Assembly (NCBI GenBank): GCA_964486555.1
Contig: CAZANP010000012.1
Location: 1 to 39,367 of the forward strand
Direction of reading: 5' to 3'
Origin: 4484-232 sp964486555
GTDB lineage: Bacteria; Thermotogota; Thermotogae; Thermotogales; Thermotogaceae
DNA length: 39,367 nucleotides
Shown: positions 16,786 through 25,872 of the stretch, one piece after another
Numbering within the stretch: the first letter of the stretch is position 1
Layout: every line of letters begins with the position of its first letter
Notes under the pieces: generated by a model
The model's input: the letters and a program-made list of their open reading frames with translations, nothing else
Databases searched by the model: none
Told to the model about the DNA's origin: nothing
Translations under genes and position numbers: made by a program

Positions 16786-16808
16786 AGAATAATTCTAGCA
16801 TATTATGC
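16786..16808. promoter_or_regulatory. two adjacent perfect palindromes in the divergent pnp/FGGY-kinase spacer
   Basis: AGAATAATTCT (16786-16796) and GCATATTATGC (16798-16808) are perfect 11-base palindromes separated by one base. They lie midway in the roughly 100-base spacer between the divergent purine nucleoside phosphorylase and FGGY kinase genes. They could be operators or part of overlapping promoters (TATTAT is at 16801-16806). The sequence is AT-rich, so chance is possible. Confidence 0.35.
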
Positions 16809-16856
16809 ATTACCCACGTTTTTAAGATATCATTATTACTTTAGGAGGGATACGCG

Positions 16857-18410
16857 ATGAATGAACTCGCACTCTCGATAGACTGTGGAACGCAAAGCTT
16901 GAGAGCCCTGCTTTTCGACAGTGAAGGGCATCTTCTGGATGGAGAGAGAGTGTATTACACTCCATACTACAGCTTGAAACCCGGTTGGGCGGAGCAGGAT
17001 CCAGATCTATATTGGAGGACTCTGATAAAGGCTGTCAGAAAGATCGTTGAAAGGAATCAGGAAAGAATCACCAAGATAATTGGTATGACGGTAACCACAC
17101 AGAGGGCAACCTTGGTATTGGTTGGAAAAGATGGATTCCCTCTGAGAGCGGCCATAGTATGGCTCGATCAGAGAAAAGCAAGGTTCGATGCTAAGATTCC
17201 TCTGTACATGAGAATAGCCCATAAATTTGTGGGGATGGATGAAGCCGTTAGGATAGCTCAGATGGATGGGAAAGTCAATTGGGTGAGACAGAACGAACCA
17301 GAGGTTTGGAAGAAAACTAGCAAAGTCCTTCTGCTTTCCGGATACCTGAATTACAGACTAACGGGAAAATTTGTGGATTCAGTAGCCTCACAGATAGGTC
17401 ACATCCCATTCGATTACAAAAGAAGAAGGTGGGCGACAAAAAGCGATGTGAAGTACTACATATTCCCTGTTGAAAAGGAAAAGTTGCCGGATCTTGTGGA
17501 ATCATCAGAAACGATAGGTTATCTCTCAAAAGACGTTTCAAAACTCATGGGCCTTCCCTCCGGTCTTCCAGTTATAGCTTCAGGATCCGACAAGGGATGT
17601 GAAACACTCGGTCTTGGCGTTCTATCGGAGGACAAGGCGAGTCTGAGTTTTGGGACAACCGCGACAGTCCAAGTGACCACCAAAAGGTATTTCGAGCCAA
17701 TCAAGTACATGCCTGCCTATCCCGCTTTGATACCAGGTTATTATAACCCCGAAGTTGAGATTTTCAGAGGTTTCTGGATGATAACATGGTTCAAGGAAGA
17801 ATTCGGTGCGAAGGAAGTTGAAGAGGCTTTGAAGAAGGGGATACAACCTGAAGAGCTCTTCAACGGTTTCTTGAAGGAAGTACCTGCAGGCTCTCTTGGT
17901 TTGATCGTACAACCTTATTGGACACCTGGCCTTAAAATGCCGGAAGCCAAGGGGGCAATGATAGGATTTGGAAGTGCCCATAAAAAATCACATATATACA
18001 AAGCGATCATTGAAGGTCTGGGATTCGCTTTACTGGAAGGTTTGAGGAAGATAGAAAAGCGTGGAAAGATCAAAGTGAAAGAGATCATGATAGCTGGGGG
18101 GGCATCTCAGAGTACCGAAATATGTCAGATAGTTACGGATATCTTCAATTTACCAGCGTACAGAGGTGAAACTCATGAAACAGCGGGACTTGGCTCGACG
18201 ATACCGGTATTCGTGGGGCTCGGTGTTCATAAAACCTTCGAAGAAGCCATCAGTAAGATGGTTAGATACAAGGACAAATTCGAACCGAATCCAGAAAATA
18301 CTAGGTTGTACAGAAAACTCTTTGAAGAGGTTTATTCGAGGATGTACGGTAAGTTAAAACCACTGTACAAAAAGATAAGGGAGATAACGAATTACCCAGA
18401 AAAGGTTTAG
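16857..18410 (+). CDS. FGGY-family carbohydrate kinase, substrate unknown
   Basis: A 517-residue sugar kinase of the FGGY family. The N-terminal domain starts with LSIDCGTQSLRALLFDSEG (phosphate 1 motif) and has PGWAEQDPDLYW. The catalytic Asp lies in IASGSDKGCETLGLG, followed by LSFGTTATVQV, and the C-terminal signature region is IMIAGGASQSTEICQIVTDI. It is clearly different from the rhamnulokinase encoded just downstream on the other strand and lacks that enzyme's family features. The substrate may be a pentulose, hexulose or polyol. The ATG follows AGGAGGG with seven-base spacing. It converges on rhaB and is divergent from pnp. Location beside the rhamnose genes hints at a related sugar but does not prove it. 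Confidence 0.88.
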   Translation: MNELALSIDCGTQSLRALLFDSEGHLLDGERVYYTPYYSLKPGWAEQDPDLYWRTLIKAVRKIVERNQERITKIIGMTVTTQRATLVLVGKDGFPLRAAIVWLDQRKARFDAKIPLYMRIAHKFVGMDEAVRIAQMDGKVNWVRQNEPEVWKKTSKVLLLSGYLNYRLTGKFVDSVASQIGHIPFDYKRRRWATKSDVKYYIFPVEKEKLPDLVESSETIGYLSKDVSKLMGLPSGLPVIASGSDKGCETLGLGVLSEDKASLSFGTTATVQVTTKRYFEPIKYMPAYPALIPGYYNPEVEIFRGFWMITWFKEEFGAKEVEEALKKGIQPEELFNGFLKEVPAGSLGLIVQPYWTPGLKMPEAKGAMIGFGSAHKKSHIYKAIIEGLGFALLEGLRKIEKRGKIKVKEIMIAGGASQSTEICQIVTDIFNLPAYRGETHETAGLGSTIPVFVGLGVHKTFEEAISKMVRYKDKFEPNPENTRLYRKLFEEVYSRMYGKLKPLYKKIREITNYPEKV

Positions 18411-18503
18411 AGTAACACTCAACTTTACCTGTGGAACAAGGTGAGAACTGCCTTATCTTCTCTACTTTCAACGATCTTATTGGGAAAAAGAGATTTCAAG
18501 ATA

Positions 18504-19934
18504 CTACTTCCCCACTTTCTCCCTCCATTGCTGATATTTCTCTTCCCACCTATCCGTTTCTTCTGGCAAGAACTCTTTACAGGGGAAAGATTCTCTTATC
18601 AACCTTCTTGCTTCCTTCACATCCGATACTTCTCCAAGGGTTATGAATTGAATCATGGCGTTTCCTAGGGAAGTTGCCTCGTAGGGGCCTGCAACGACCC
18701 TCTTTCCTGTAACGTTCGCTGTGAATTGATTGACGAGTTCGTTTCTTGAAGCTCCCCCTACTATGTGAATGGTATCAAAGGATTTCTCAACTATCTCTTC
18801 CAGCTTTTCGATGACCCATCTGTAGTTGAAAGCCAGGTTTTCAAAAATTAACCTTGCAAACTCTCCCACGTCCTTGGGAGTATCTTGATTCGTTTCTTCA
18901 AGATACTCAGATATCTTTTTGGTCATCTCACCAGGAAGAAGGTATCTTCTGTCGTCAGGATCTATGAAAGCAATGAATGATCTTGCAGAATCCGCTTTTT
19001 TCATGATTTCAGAGTAATCCAAGTTCCATTCTCTGTTACACTCCTCAAGAAGCCACATACCTGTTGCATCTTTCAGAAACCTGATGTTACCTACTCCTCC
19101 TTCGTTGGTGAAATCGTTCGACAGGCTTTTTTCGTTCACAATTGGTTCATCGGATTCTATACCAATAAGGGACCACGTCCCAGAGCTTATGTATATCCCT
19201 TCTTTTTCAAATGGAACGGCAACGACGGCGGAAGCGGTATCATGACAGGCAGTTGCGATCACCTTTATGTCTTTTTCGACACCTTTCACTCTTCCAAGGA
19301 TCGTACCAGGTTTCACAACTTCTGGGAATATATCAACGGGTATGGAAAGATCCTTGAGGAGATCCCAGGCCCAATCGTTCTTCGGCACGCTGTAACACTG
19401 AGAAGTGGTTGTTAGAGTGTATTCACAGACAGTCTCACCAGACAACCAGTAGTTGAAAAGATCCGCTATCATCAGAAACGTTTTTGCAACTCCAAGCAAA
19501 GGATCTTCCATCATGACCATTGAGTACAACTGGTAGAGGGTGTTTATGGGTAGGAACTGTATGGCTGTTTCTTCATAGATTCTTCTCTTTCCCAGTTTCT
19601 CGACCACTTTCTCCATGACACCAACGGTTCTCTCGTCTCTGTAGTGGTAGGGTAGGAAGATCAATCTCCCTTTGGAATCCAATAGAGCGAAATCCACCCC
19701 CCAGGAATCCACACCCAGACTCTCCACTTCTTCTTCTAGGCTGTTCAATATGTTCAAAAGATCCTCATAGAACTTGGGTGTGTTCCAGACGAGAATGTTC
19801 CTTTCTTTTGCTGGTAGGAACATCCCCTTTGTTCTGAACCGTGCTATCTCTTTCAGAGACAACTTCGAATCCTTCTTCTCGACAAGAACAACCTTTCCGT
19901 TCGTCGCTCCCAGATCAACTGATAGTACTTTCAT
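18504..19934 (-). CDS. rhaB: L-rhamnulokinase
   Basis: RhaB phosphorylates L-rhamnulose to L-rhamnulose-1-phosphate. The 476-residue protein has the FGGY-kinase fold with VDLGATNGKVVLVEKK at the N terminus, ESLGVDSWGVDFALLD, HYRDERTVGVME, LFNYWLSGE, the catalytic Asp in ATACHDTASAVVAVP, YISSGTWSLIGIESDEP and IHIVGGASRNELVNQFTANV, a combination typical of rhamnulokinases. The ATG overlaps the rhaA stop (ATGA), and GGGGGAGAGAGG is the ribosome binding site. It is the last gene of the minus-strand transporter-rhaA-rhaB operon. Confidence 0.93.
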   Translation of the reverse strand: MKVLSVDLGATNGKVVLVEKKDSKLSLKEIARFRTKGMFLPAKERNILVWNTPKFYEDLLNILNSLEEEVESLGVDSWGVDFALLDSKGRLIFLPYHYRDERTVGVMEKVVEKLGKRRIYEETAIQFLPINTLYQLYSMVMMEDPLLGVAKTFLMIADLFNYWLSGETVCEYTLTTTSQCYSVPKNDWAWDLLKDLSIPVDIFPEVVKPGTILGRVKGVEKDIKVIATACHDTASAVVAVPFEKEGIYISSGTWSLIGIESDEPIVNEKSLSNDFTNEGGVGNIRFLKDATGMWLLEECNREWNLDYSEIMKKADSARSFIAFIDPDDRRYLLPGEMTKKISEYLEETNQDTPKDVGEFARLIFENLAFNYRWVIEKLEEIVEKSFDTIHIVGGASRNELVNQFTANVTGKRVVAGPYEATSLGNAMIQFITLGEVSDVKEARRLIRESFPCKEFLPEETDRWEEKYQQWREKVGK

Positions 19935-21139
19935 CCTCTCTCCCCCACCACTTTCTCGTAGTATCCACTGTTTCTATAATACAACAAGGGATCTTCAGGA
20001 AGATTTTTCTCTTTTCTGTACTTCCAGAGGATCGGTGAAACATCTCTTCTGAAGGCTTTTATGAGTTCTTCCTCTGCCCTCACAACATCACATTTTTTCT
20101 GGTATTCTCTCAATTTCTCTCTGTTTATCGTCAGAGCTTGAGCGAATATGTACTGAGCAGTCACAACGGACTGTATCATGGCTTCTATCTTTGGTTTCGT
20201 TATGTGACATTGATCGAACATGTATCTTATATTCCTTGCAAAATCTTTTGTTTCCTCATCTTCCATAGCGAAAGTGAGTTCTTTGAGTATGAGGAAAACC
20301 TCATAGGGATTTATAGATCCAAGAGTGAGATCGTCATCTGCATATTTCTTGTTGTTGAAATGAAATCCCCCCAATTTTCTCTCAGATATTAGAGTTGCTA
20401 TTATCTGTTCTATGTTGGTTCCGAGAGCATGATGTCCAAGATCCACAAGGACGAAGGCTCTATCACCGAGCTTCTCTGCTAGAAGGTAAGCCATCCCCCA
20501 GTCCTGTATATCCGTGTGATAGAAAGCTGGCTCGAAGAACTTGTATTCTATGAACAACTTCATGTTAGAAGGCATGGCATCGTAAATTATCCTCAAACTC
20601 TCCTCAAGCCGCTTTTTTCTGTCTCTGAAATCATCTTGACCCGGATAATCCGTTCCGTCTGCAAGCCACAAGCTTATGACATCTGAATCCAAGGTTTTCG
20701 CAATTTCTATACACTCCATCACATGATCTATCGCTCTCTTCCTTATTTTTATATCAGGATGAGTGAGACTTCCATATTTGTAATCTGGATCCTGAAAGAG
20801 ATTCGGATTTATCGCTCCTATCTTCAACCTCAGGTTTTCTGCGTATTCTTTCAACGCTTTCCAATCGTCGACCTTATCCCAAGGTATATGGAGGGCAACC
20901 GTCGGGCAAATCCCTGTTATCTTATGAACGAAAGAAGCATCCTGAAGCTTTTCATAGACGTTCCTTGCAGCTCCGGGTTCATGAAAAACTGCAAACCTCG
21001 TTCCCATGTCACCAAAGCTCCAAGAAGGAAGTTCAAAACGAATTTCGTCTAGTTTTTTCAAGACTTCGTTCACATCTATTCCTTCTCCTTTCAGTTCCTT
21101 GGAGAGATTTTCAAACTTTTTTTCCATGATTTCGTTCAT
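19931..21139 (-). CDS. rhaA: L-rhamnose isomerase (Pseudomonas/Thermotoga RhaI type)
   Basis: The enzyme converts L-rhamnose to L-rhamnulose on a metal-dependent TIM barrel of the xylose isomerase superfamily. Key segments are VALHIPWDKVDDW, VISLWLADGTDYPGQDDF, the Glu ligand in LFIEYKFFEP, the Asp/His ligands in VLVDLGHHALGTNIEQ, GGFHFNNKKYADDDLTLGSI, and RYMFDQCHITKPKIEAMIQS. This is the RhaI type related to the P. stutzeri enzyme, not the E. coli RhaA type. At 402 residues its length is normal. GAGGTGAT precedes the ATG. It lies between the permease gene and rhaB, as expected for a rhamnose operon. Confidence 0.9.
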   Translation of the reverse strand: MNEIMEKKFENLSKELKGEGIDVNEVLKKLDEIRFELPSWSFGDMGTRFAVFHEPGAARNVYEKLQDASFVHKITGICPTVALHIPWDKVDDWKALKEYAENLRLKIGAINPNLFQDPDYKYGSLTHPDIKIRKRAIDHVMECIEIAKTLDSDVISLWLADGTDYPGQDDFRDRKKRLEESLRIIYDAMPSNMKLFIEYKFFEPAFYHTDIQDWGMAYLLAEKLGDRAFVLVDLGHHALGTNIEQIIATLISERKLGGFHFNNKKYADDDLTLGSINPYEVFLILKELTFAMEDEETKDFARNIRYMFDQCHITKPKIEAMIQSVVTAQYIFAQALTINREKLREYQKKCDVVRAEEELIKAFRRDVSPILWKYRKEKNLPEDPLLYYRNSGYYEKVVGERG

Positions 21140-21152
21140 AATATCACCTCAC

Positions 21153-22136
21153 TCATCTATTTTCCCCAAATTTCCTCGCTATGAGGATATTGGCTATGGC
21201 ACTACCAACCAAGATCAAACCCAATGTTCCCATCTGCCATATGGTACTTATACCTGCGAGCTGAAGACCGTTGTAGAGTTCTGTTATGACCAGAACCGCC
21301 AATATCGTACCTATGATACTTCCGCTACCTCCCATTATATCTGTTCCTCCCAACACGGCTATAGTTATAGCCTGAAGGTTCAAGTTCGCACCGAGGTCAG
21401 GTCGAGCACTTGCAATTCTCGAGATCATGATCAAACCAGCAAGGCCAGATAGGAAGCCACCTATCGTGTAGACGGAGAATCGTACCTTTTTTACCGAAAT
21501 TCCAGAGAACTTTGCCACGATTTCGTTGTTCCCCACTGCGAAAAGTCTTCTACCGAATATGGTTTTAGAGGATAAGTAATAAAGCAGAAGAGTTATAGGA
21601 ATGAATATGAATATCACTTGAAAAGGTATCTCAAAATATGTCTTCTGACCTAAAAAGAAGAAGCTTTCTGGAAAATTGGAAACGGGCATTGGATTTCCCC
21701 ACTCATCCACTGCTATCAGGAGAGCAAGGGCATCGTATATATACATGGTTGAGAGAGTGACTATAAGAGGAGGTATTCTAAGAAAACTAACTAGAGCACC
21801 GTTGGCAGCTCCACAACCACCACCAACCAGAAGTCCTATTATGGACGCTAGAAATGGATCCATCCCTTTTCTTCCTATCAAGACACCTATGGTCATCGAA
21901 CTGAGACTTAGAATCGCTCCTACTGATAGATCTATTCCCCCGCCTCCTGAAATTATTATCAATGTCTCTGCGAAGGCTAAAAGTCCAATCTCCACTCCAT
22001 ACTTTGACATGTTCAGAATGTTGTATATTGAAGCGAACTCTGGTATGAAGATCGCGAAGATTATGAATATCAATATCAATATTATGAACAGGAAAAAGCT
22101 TCTATTTGTGGCTAGAAGATTCATAAATTTTCTCAT
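21153..22136 (-). CDS. rhamnose ABC transporter permease (second of two)
   Basis: A BPD_transp_2-type permease (ribose/xylose/rhamnose class) with about eight to ten membrane segments. Hallmarks are IISGGGGIDLSVGAILSLSS, VGGGCGAANGALVSFLRIPP, IVTLSTMYIYDALALL and VLGGTDIMGGSGSIIGTILA. The frame opens with a GTG at 22148 overlapping the previous gene, but that GTG is inside the AGGGGTGA ribosome binding site; the ATG at 22136, right after the upstream stop, has eight-base spacing. It forms a heterodimer with the product of the preceding gene. Such pairs are called RhaP/RhaQ in rhizobia; I cannot tell which is which. Confidence 0.9.
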   Translation of the reverse strand: MRKFMNLLATNRSFFLFIILILIFIIFAIFIPEFASIYNILNMSKYGVEIGLLAFAETLIIISGGGGIDLSVGAILSLSSMTIGVLIGRKGMDPFLASIIGLLVGGGCGAANGALVSFLRIPPLIVTLSTMYIYDALALLIAVDEWGNPMPVSNFPESFFFLGQKTYFEIPFQVIFIFIPITLLLYYLSSKTIFGRRLFAVGNNEIVAKFSGISVKKVRFSVYTIGGFLSGLAGLIMISRIASARPDLGANLNLQAITIAVLGGTDIMGGSGSIIGTILAVLVITELYNGLQLAGISTIWQMGTLGLILVGSAIANILIARKFGENR

Positions 22137-22137
22137 A

Positions 22138-23076
22138 TCACGCTTCACCCCTAGTTCTTAAGATATCTATTACAACGGATCCAAGGATAAGGCCACCTAT
22201 GATCAATCCTTCCATCAGAGCGGGTACGTTCATTATTATCAAGCCGTTGGAAAGAACGGCAACGAACAGAGATCCCAAGAAACTCCCTATAACCGTTCCC
22301 TTACCCCCCAAAACGCTTGTTCCTCCAAGAACGGTGGCTGCTATTACTTGAAGCTCAAATCCACTTCCTGTATTGGTTTGAATAACGCCAGCCCTTCCCA
22401 AGATGATTAAACAGGCTATTGCATAGAGAAATCCTCCAATGGTGTAAACCATGAAGAGTATCTTTCTGACAGGAACACCTGAAACGATGGAAGCCTCCAC
22501 ACTGTTTCCTACGGCGTAGATGTATCGTCCCGTCACCCTGAACCTAGTGAAATACGTGAAGTATACCAACAGTAGAAAGAGTATGAATACGGGAACAGGT
22601 ATTTTCAAAATAGTTCCTACACCTATCCATCTGATGCTTTCTGGAAGTGTTGATATCCACTTTCCCCCGAGTATGTTATAAACTATCGATCTGAGAAAAC
22701 TCATCATTCCCAAGGTTACAATTATGGGAGGAATCCCAAGGTAAGATACTAAAGCTCCATTAACACTTCCCAAGAGTGTTCCACCTATGATTCCAAACAG
22801 CACAGCCAAATAAACGGGAAATTTCAGCAGGATGAGTTTTCCTATAATCGCCGCTACTATTCCCACTATCGAACCTGCCGAAACATCTATACCGCCTGTG
22901 ACTATGATTAAAGTCATCCCAATTGATGCGACACCAACTGCTGACATTTGAAGAAAGATGTTCTTTATGTTGTTCGGTGCGAGGAACCTTTCTGAAAAAA
23001 CACCGAAAAAGATGAACATTACGACGATGGCGACGAATATTGTGAACTCCCTCGTTCGAAAAAAGCTTCTTTTCAT
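22138..23076 (-). CDS. rhamnose ABC transporter permease (first of two)
   Basis: The second inner-membrane subunit of the sugar importer, 312 residues. It carries the same family motifs, IIVTGGIDVSAGSIVGIVAA, GTLLGSVNGALVSYLGIPPI, VTLGMMSFLRSIVYNILGGK and VLGGTSVLGGKGTVIGSFLG, and is a clear paralogue of its neighbour. The ATG follows AAAGGAGGATAGGG; 13 bases separate it from the ATPase gene. It serves a transporter that, from context, imports L-rhamnose. Confidence 0.9.
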   Translation of the reverse strand: MKRSFFRTREFTIFVAIVVMFIFFGVFSERFLAPNNIKNIFLQMSAVGVASIGMTLIIVTGGIDVSAGSIVGIVAAIIGKLILLKFPVYLAVLFGIIGGTLLGSVNGALVSYLGIPPIIVTLGMMSFLRSIVYNILGGKWISTLPESIRWIGVGTILKIPVPVFILFLLLVYFTYFTRFRVTGRYIYAVGNSVEASIVSGVPVRKILFMVYTIGGFLYAIACLIILGRAGVIQTNTGSGFELQVIAATVLGGTSVLGGKGTVIGSFLGSLFVAVLSNGLIIMNVPALMEGLIIGGLILGSVVIDILRTRGEA

Positions 23077-23089
23077 CCCTATCCTCCTT

Positions 23090-24607
23090 TCACTTTCTCA
23101 GATGAACAATTCTTTCTCCAACAGCTGCGTTCAAGAGATTAGTGGGTGTTATTGACGATCTCTCGTCAAACCTTCCTGTTATCTTACCTTCATGCATAAC
23201 TATCACTCTATCGGACAGTTTTATGATTTCAGGAAGTTCAGAAGATACAAGTATTATGGATATACCTGATTCTGCAAGCCTAACGATTTCCTCATGTATC
23301 TGGGCTTTGACTCCAACATCCACTCCCCTCGTGGGTTCATCGAGTATCAAAATCTTTGGATTGGTAGCTAACCACTTTGCAAGAAGAACCTTTTGCTGAT
23401 TTCCACCACTTAAGTTATTTATGATCGTTTCTATGGAAGGTGCTTTTATCTGCAATTTCTGAAAATATTCCTTTGCGATTTTTTCCTCTCGTTCTTTATC
23501 AACCGCACCGAAAATTCTCTTTAAATAATCTATTATAGGTATAGTTGTATTTACTTTTATACTCAACCTTCTGAACAATCCCTGGTTGCCTCTATCCTCA
23601 GGAAGATAGGCTATACCGTACTTCATCGCCGTGTTTGGATTATCTATCAAGCATTTCCGACCCTCTATGAAGATCTCTCCGGAATCTGGTTTGATCAATC
23701 CAAATATCGTCTGCATCACTTCGCTTCTTCCAGATCCAACCAACCCTGAGAATCCCAGAATTTCTCCTTTATATAACTTGAAACTTATATCCTCATACAA
23801 ACCTTTTTTCGTTAGATTCCTAACTTCCAAAACGACAGTTTCATAATCGGGCTGTATTTTTTTCTCTATCTTTTCAACAAGGGTTTTCCCTGCCATGAGT
23901 TCTATTATCTTCTCTTTAGTGACTTGATCTATTCTGAAGGTTCCCATATTTTCCCCATCTCTGAACACTGTAACTCTGTCCGCTATTTCCTGAAGTTCTT
24001 CTATCCTGTGACTTATGTATATTATCCCCATACCGTTTTCTTTCAGTCTTCTTATTATCCTGAAAAGTCTTTCCGCTTCATGTTCTGTAAGAATCGCGGT
24101 GGGTTCATCGAATATCAAGACGCGAGCATTGTAATTCAGAGCTTTGGCAATGAGAACCAATTGTTTCAATCCCGTACTCAAGGAACCCATGCTTTCATCT
24201 ATGAAATATGGATCTATATCCAGCATTTTTAGGAGCTCTCTTGTTTTCCTTCTTTCAGCATCCCAATCGATACTTCCATCTTTTTTTCTGATTTCGTTAC
24301 CTATGAAAACATTCTCCACGATTGAGAGATGGGGATACACCAGAGGCTCCTGATAAACAGCTACTATACCCAGTTCATGTGCCATTCTTGGTGATTCTAT
24401 CTTAACTTCCCTTCCCTGATAGATTATTTTCCCCTTGTCAGCGGGAACAACACCTGTGAGTATCTTTATGAGAGTGGACTTACCAGCTCCATTCTCACCA
24501 ACGAGAGCATGAACCTCACCGGCGTACAGATCGAAGTCCACACCCCTTAGAGCTCTAACTCCTCCGTAATTTTTCACGATACCCACAGCTTTCAAAATTG
24601 GCTCCAA
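23090..24607 (-). CDS. rhamnose ABC transporter ATPase with two nucleotide-binding domains
   Basis: A double ATPase of the RbsA/XylG/RhaT class that powers sugar uptake. Domain 1 has Walker A GENGAGKSTLIKILTG, a relaxed signature LSTGLKQLVLIAKAL and Walker B VLIFDEPTA. Domain 2 has the degenerate Walker A GLVGSGRSEVMQTIFG usual in this class, signature LSGGNQQKVLLAKWLATNP and LILDEPTRGVDVGVK. The frame can begin at GTG 24616, but that lies within GGGAGGTGA; TTG at 24607 has eight-base spacing and is the better start, giving 505 residues. A GC-rich hairpin separates it from the upstream binding-protein gene. Confidence 0.92.
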   Translation of the reverse strand: MEPILKAVGIVKNYGGVRALRGVDFDLYAGEVHALVGENGAGKSTLIKILTGVVPADKGKIIYQGREVKIESPRMAHELGIVAVYQEPLVYPHLSIVENVFIGNEIRKKDGSIDWDAERRKTRELLKMLDIDPYFIDESMGSLSTGLKQLVLIAKALNYNARVLIFDEPTAILTEHEAERLFRIIRRLKENGMGIIYISHRIEELQEIADRVTVFRDGENMGTFRIDQVTKEKIIELMAGKTLVEKIEKKIQPDYETVVLEVRNLTKKGLYEDISFKLYKGEILGFSGLVGSGRSEVMQTIFGLIKPDSGEIFIEGRKCLIDNPNTAMKYGIAYLPEDRGNQGLFRRLSIKVNTTIPIIDYLKRIFGAVDKEREEKIAKEYFQKLQIKAPSIETIINNLSGGNQQKVLLAKWLATNPKILILDEPTRGVDVGVKAQIHEEIVRLAESGISIILVSSELPEIIKLSDRVIVMHEGKITGRFDERSSITPTNLLNAAVGERIVHLRK

Positions 24608-24634
24608 AGAGTTCACCTCCCAGATTCTAAATAA

Positions 24635-24650
24635 GGGGGGACACCCCCCC
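24635..24650 (-). terminator. GC-rich intercistronic hairpin between binding protein and ATPase genes
   Basis: Six G (24635-24640), a three-base loop ACA and seven C (24644-24650) make a short, very stable stem-loop in the 60-70 base gap after the binding-protein stop. The following minus-strand sequence is only moderately T-rich (TTATTT), so it is more likely an attenuator or 3'-end stabiliser than a full terminator. Such an element would keep the binding protein more abundant than the membrane subunits. Confidence 0.55.
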
Positions 24651-24681
24651 TATCGGAATCGCTATCCATATTTTCAAACGA

Positions 24682-25653
24682 TCAGAAGTTGTACTTGTCA
24701 ATGTTCTCAGGTGTGAATATTAAAGGTGGCCCAAGAACGAGCTCCTTGTTTTCCGGGTAGTATACAGGTTTTGTATCTATCCCTGGTACATCGATTGGTT
24801 TATGCGCTGGGAATTCTTTACCTTCAAGTAACTGAACAGCCGCCCAAATGGTAAGATATCCCAGATTTTCTGGATTCCACAGGACGAATTTCTTGACAGA
24901 CCCTTTCTTCATGTGCTCCTTCATCATGCTAGGTACCGTTATACCAGTTGCCCAGATCTGCCCGACCTTTCCAGCGAGCTCTACCGCCTCTGCAACACCG
25001 GGAGCCGATGTACTGTTCATACCCACTATGACTTTTATATCCGGGAACGCCTGTATCACACTCAATCCAACTTCCACAGCCTTTTGAACGTCTTCTCCAG
25101 CATATCTTATGGTCACAAGCTCTATATCGGGATAGTTTGCGAGTCTCTTCTGAAGGTACATTATCCAAGTGTTCAGATTCCAAGCAGTGGGACCACCAGA
25201 AACTATCGCAAATTTTCCTTTTCCTCCCATGAGCTCTGCAATGACATCCATCATCGTGTATCCTATCGCTTCCGCTCTGGCCTGGTTGACGAAGAGTTCT
25301 CTCACGCCTTGTGCTCCATCGGTATCCGTTGTCATAACGAGGATGCCTTTTTCCTTTGCTTTTTTCATGATAGGAGTGATAGCGGCAGGATCATTTGGAG
25401 CCACAGCTATAGCATCGACACCTTTGGTTATCAGATTGTCTATTATCTCTATTTGTTTCGCCACGCTATCTGTGGTGGGACCAACATAGATGTACTCAAC
25501 ATTACCAAGATCTTTCGCTGCCCTTTTACACCCTTCATCCATAGCGTTGAAATAAGGTATTCCCACAAGTTTCGGTATGAAGGCTATTTTGTAGACTTTT
25601 GCGAAGGATATCACTACCATAACCATCAGCAGAAACACTAAAAACTTTCTCAT
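24682..25653 (-). CDS. rhamnose ABC transporter substrate-binding protein
   Basis: A type I periplasmic sugar-binding protein, 323 residues, with a signal peptide (MRKFLVFLLMVMVVISFA, cleavage after SFA likely). The mature part begins YKIAFIPKLVGIPYFNAMDEGCKRAAKDLG and contains IDNLITKGVDAIAVAPNDP and VMTTDTDGAQGVRELFVNQ, the typical Peripla_BP_4 pattern of RbsB/XylF/RhaS proteins. The ATG follows AAGGAGGTGA. It is the first gene of the transporter-rhaA-rhaB operon, downstream of a regulatory region with TGATCA repeats. The ligand L-rhamnose is inferred from the adjoining rhaA and rhaB. Confidence 0.9.
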   Translation of the reverse strand: MRKFLVFLLMVMVVISFAKVYKIAFIPKLVGIPYFNAMDEGCKRAAKDLGNVEYIYVGPTTDSVAKQIEIIDNLITKGVDAIAVAPNDPAAITPIMKKAKEKGILVMTTDTDGAQGVRELFVNQARAEAIGYTMMDVIAELMGGKGKFAIVSGGPTAWNLNTWIMYLQKRLANYPDIELVTIRYAGEDVQKAVEVGLSVIQAFPDIKVIVGMNSTSAPGVAEAVELAGKVGQIWATGITVPSMMKEHMKKGSVKKFVLWNPENLGYLTIWAAVQLLEGKEFPAHKPIDVPGIDTKPVYYPENKELVLGPPLIFTPENIDKYNF

Positions 25654-25686
25654 AACCTCACCTCCTTAAAATGATGAGAGAACAAG

Positions 25687-25774
25687 ATTATATGAAATTC
25701 TATGATACCTAAAAGGATTCTACCATCTTGATTGATCATAATGTGATCTTTATAATGATCAATTATTTATCATA
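25687..25774 (-). promoter_or_regulatory. promoter/operator region of the rhamnose transport operon
   Basis: On the minus strand a -35-like TTGATC (plus 25757-25762) and TATGAT (25735-25740) are 16 bases apart; a second perfect TATAAT lies at 25687-25692. The region contains repeated TGATCA cores: TTGATTGATCAT (25728-25739), TGTGATC (25742-25748) and TAATGATCAATTA (25753-25765), with ATCAT again at 25769-25773. Similar cores occur between larA and etfB, suggesting one regulator, most simply the DeoR protein at 32961. Confidence 0.5.
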
Positions 25775-25872
25775 TTTTTCGTTTAGGGTGGAATAGTATT
25801 TGATAAAATACTGTTTTCGAAGAATTGCTCGAATTTCATATTGCTTTTCTTATGTTTCAATATATAAAACCA

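Noticed and set aside
18411..18503. Bidirectional terminator between the convergent FGGY kinase and rhaB genes
   Set aside because: Only a four-base-pair ACCT/AGGT pairing was found, with no T-tract on either strand.
18441..18668. Small plus-strand frames after the FGGY kinase as short genes
   Set aside because: They run into rhaB on the opposite strand, lack ribosome binding sites and encode antisense-type composition.
24913..25641. Long plus-strand open frame of 242 codons opposite the binding-protein gene
   Set aside because: It is the antisense shadow of a well-supported periplasmic binding-protein gene, has no ribosome binding site, and has atypical Cys/His/Tyr-rich composition.
25654..25872. 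Possible CRISPR-like or repeat array from recurring TGATCA units
   Set aside because: The repeats are short, irregularly spaced and lack unique spacers; operator sites explain them better.
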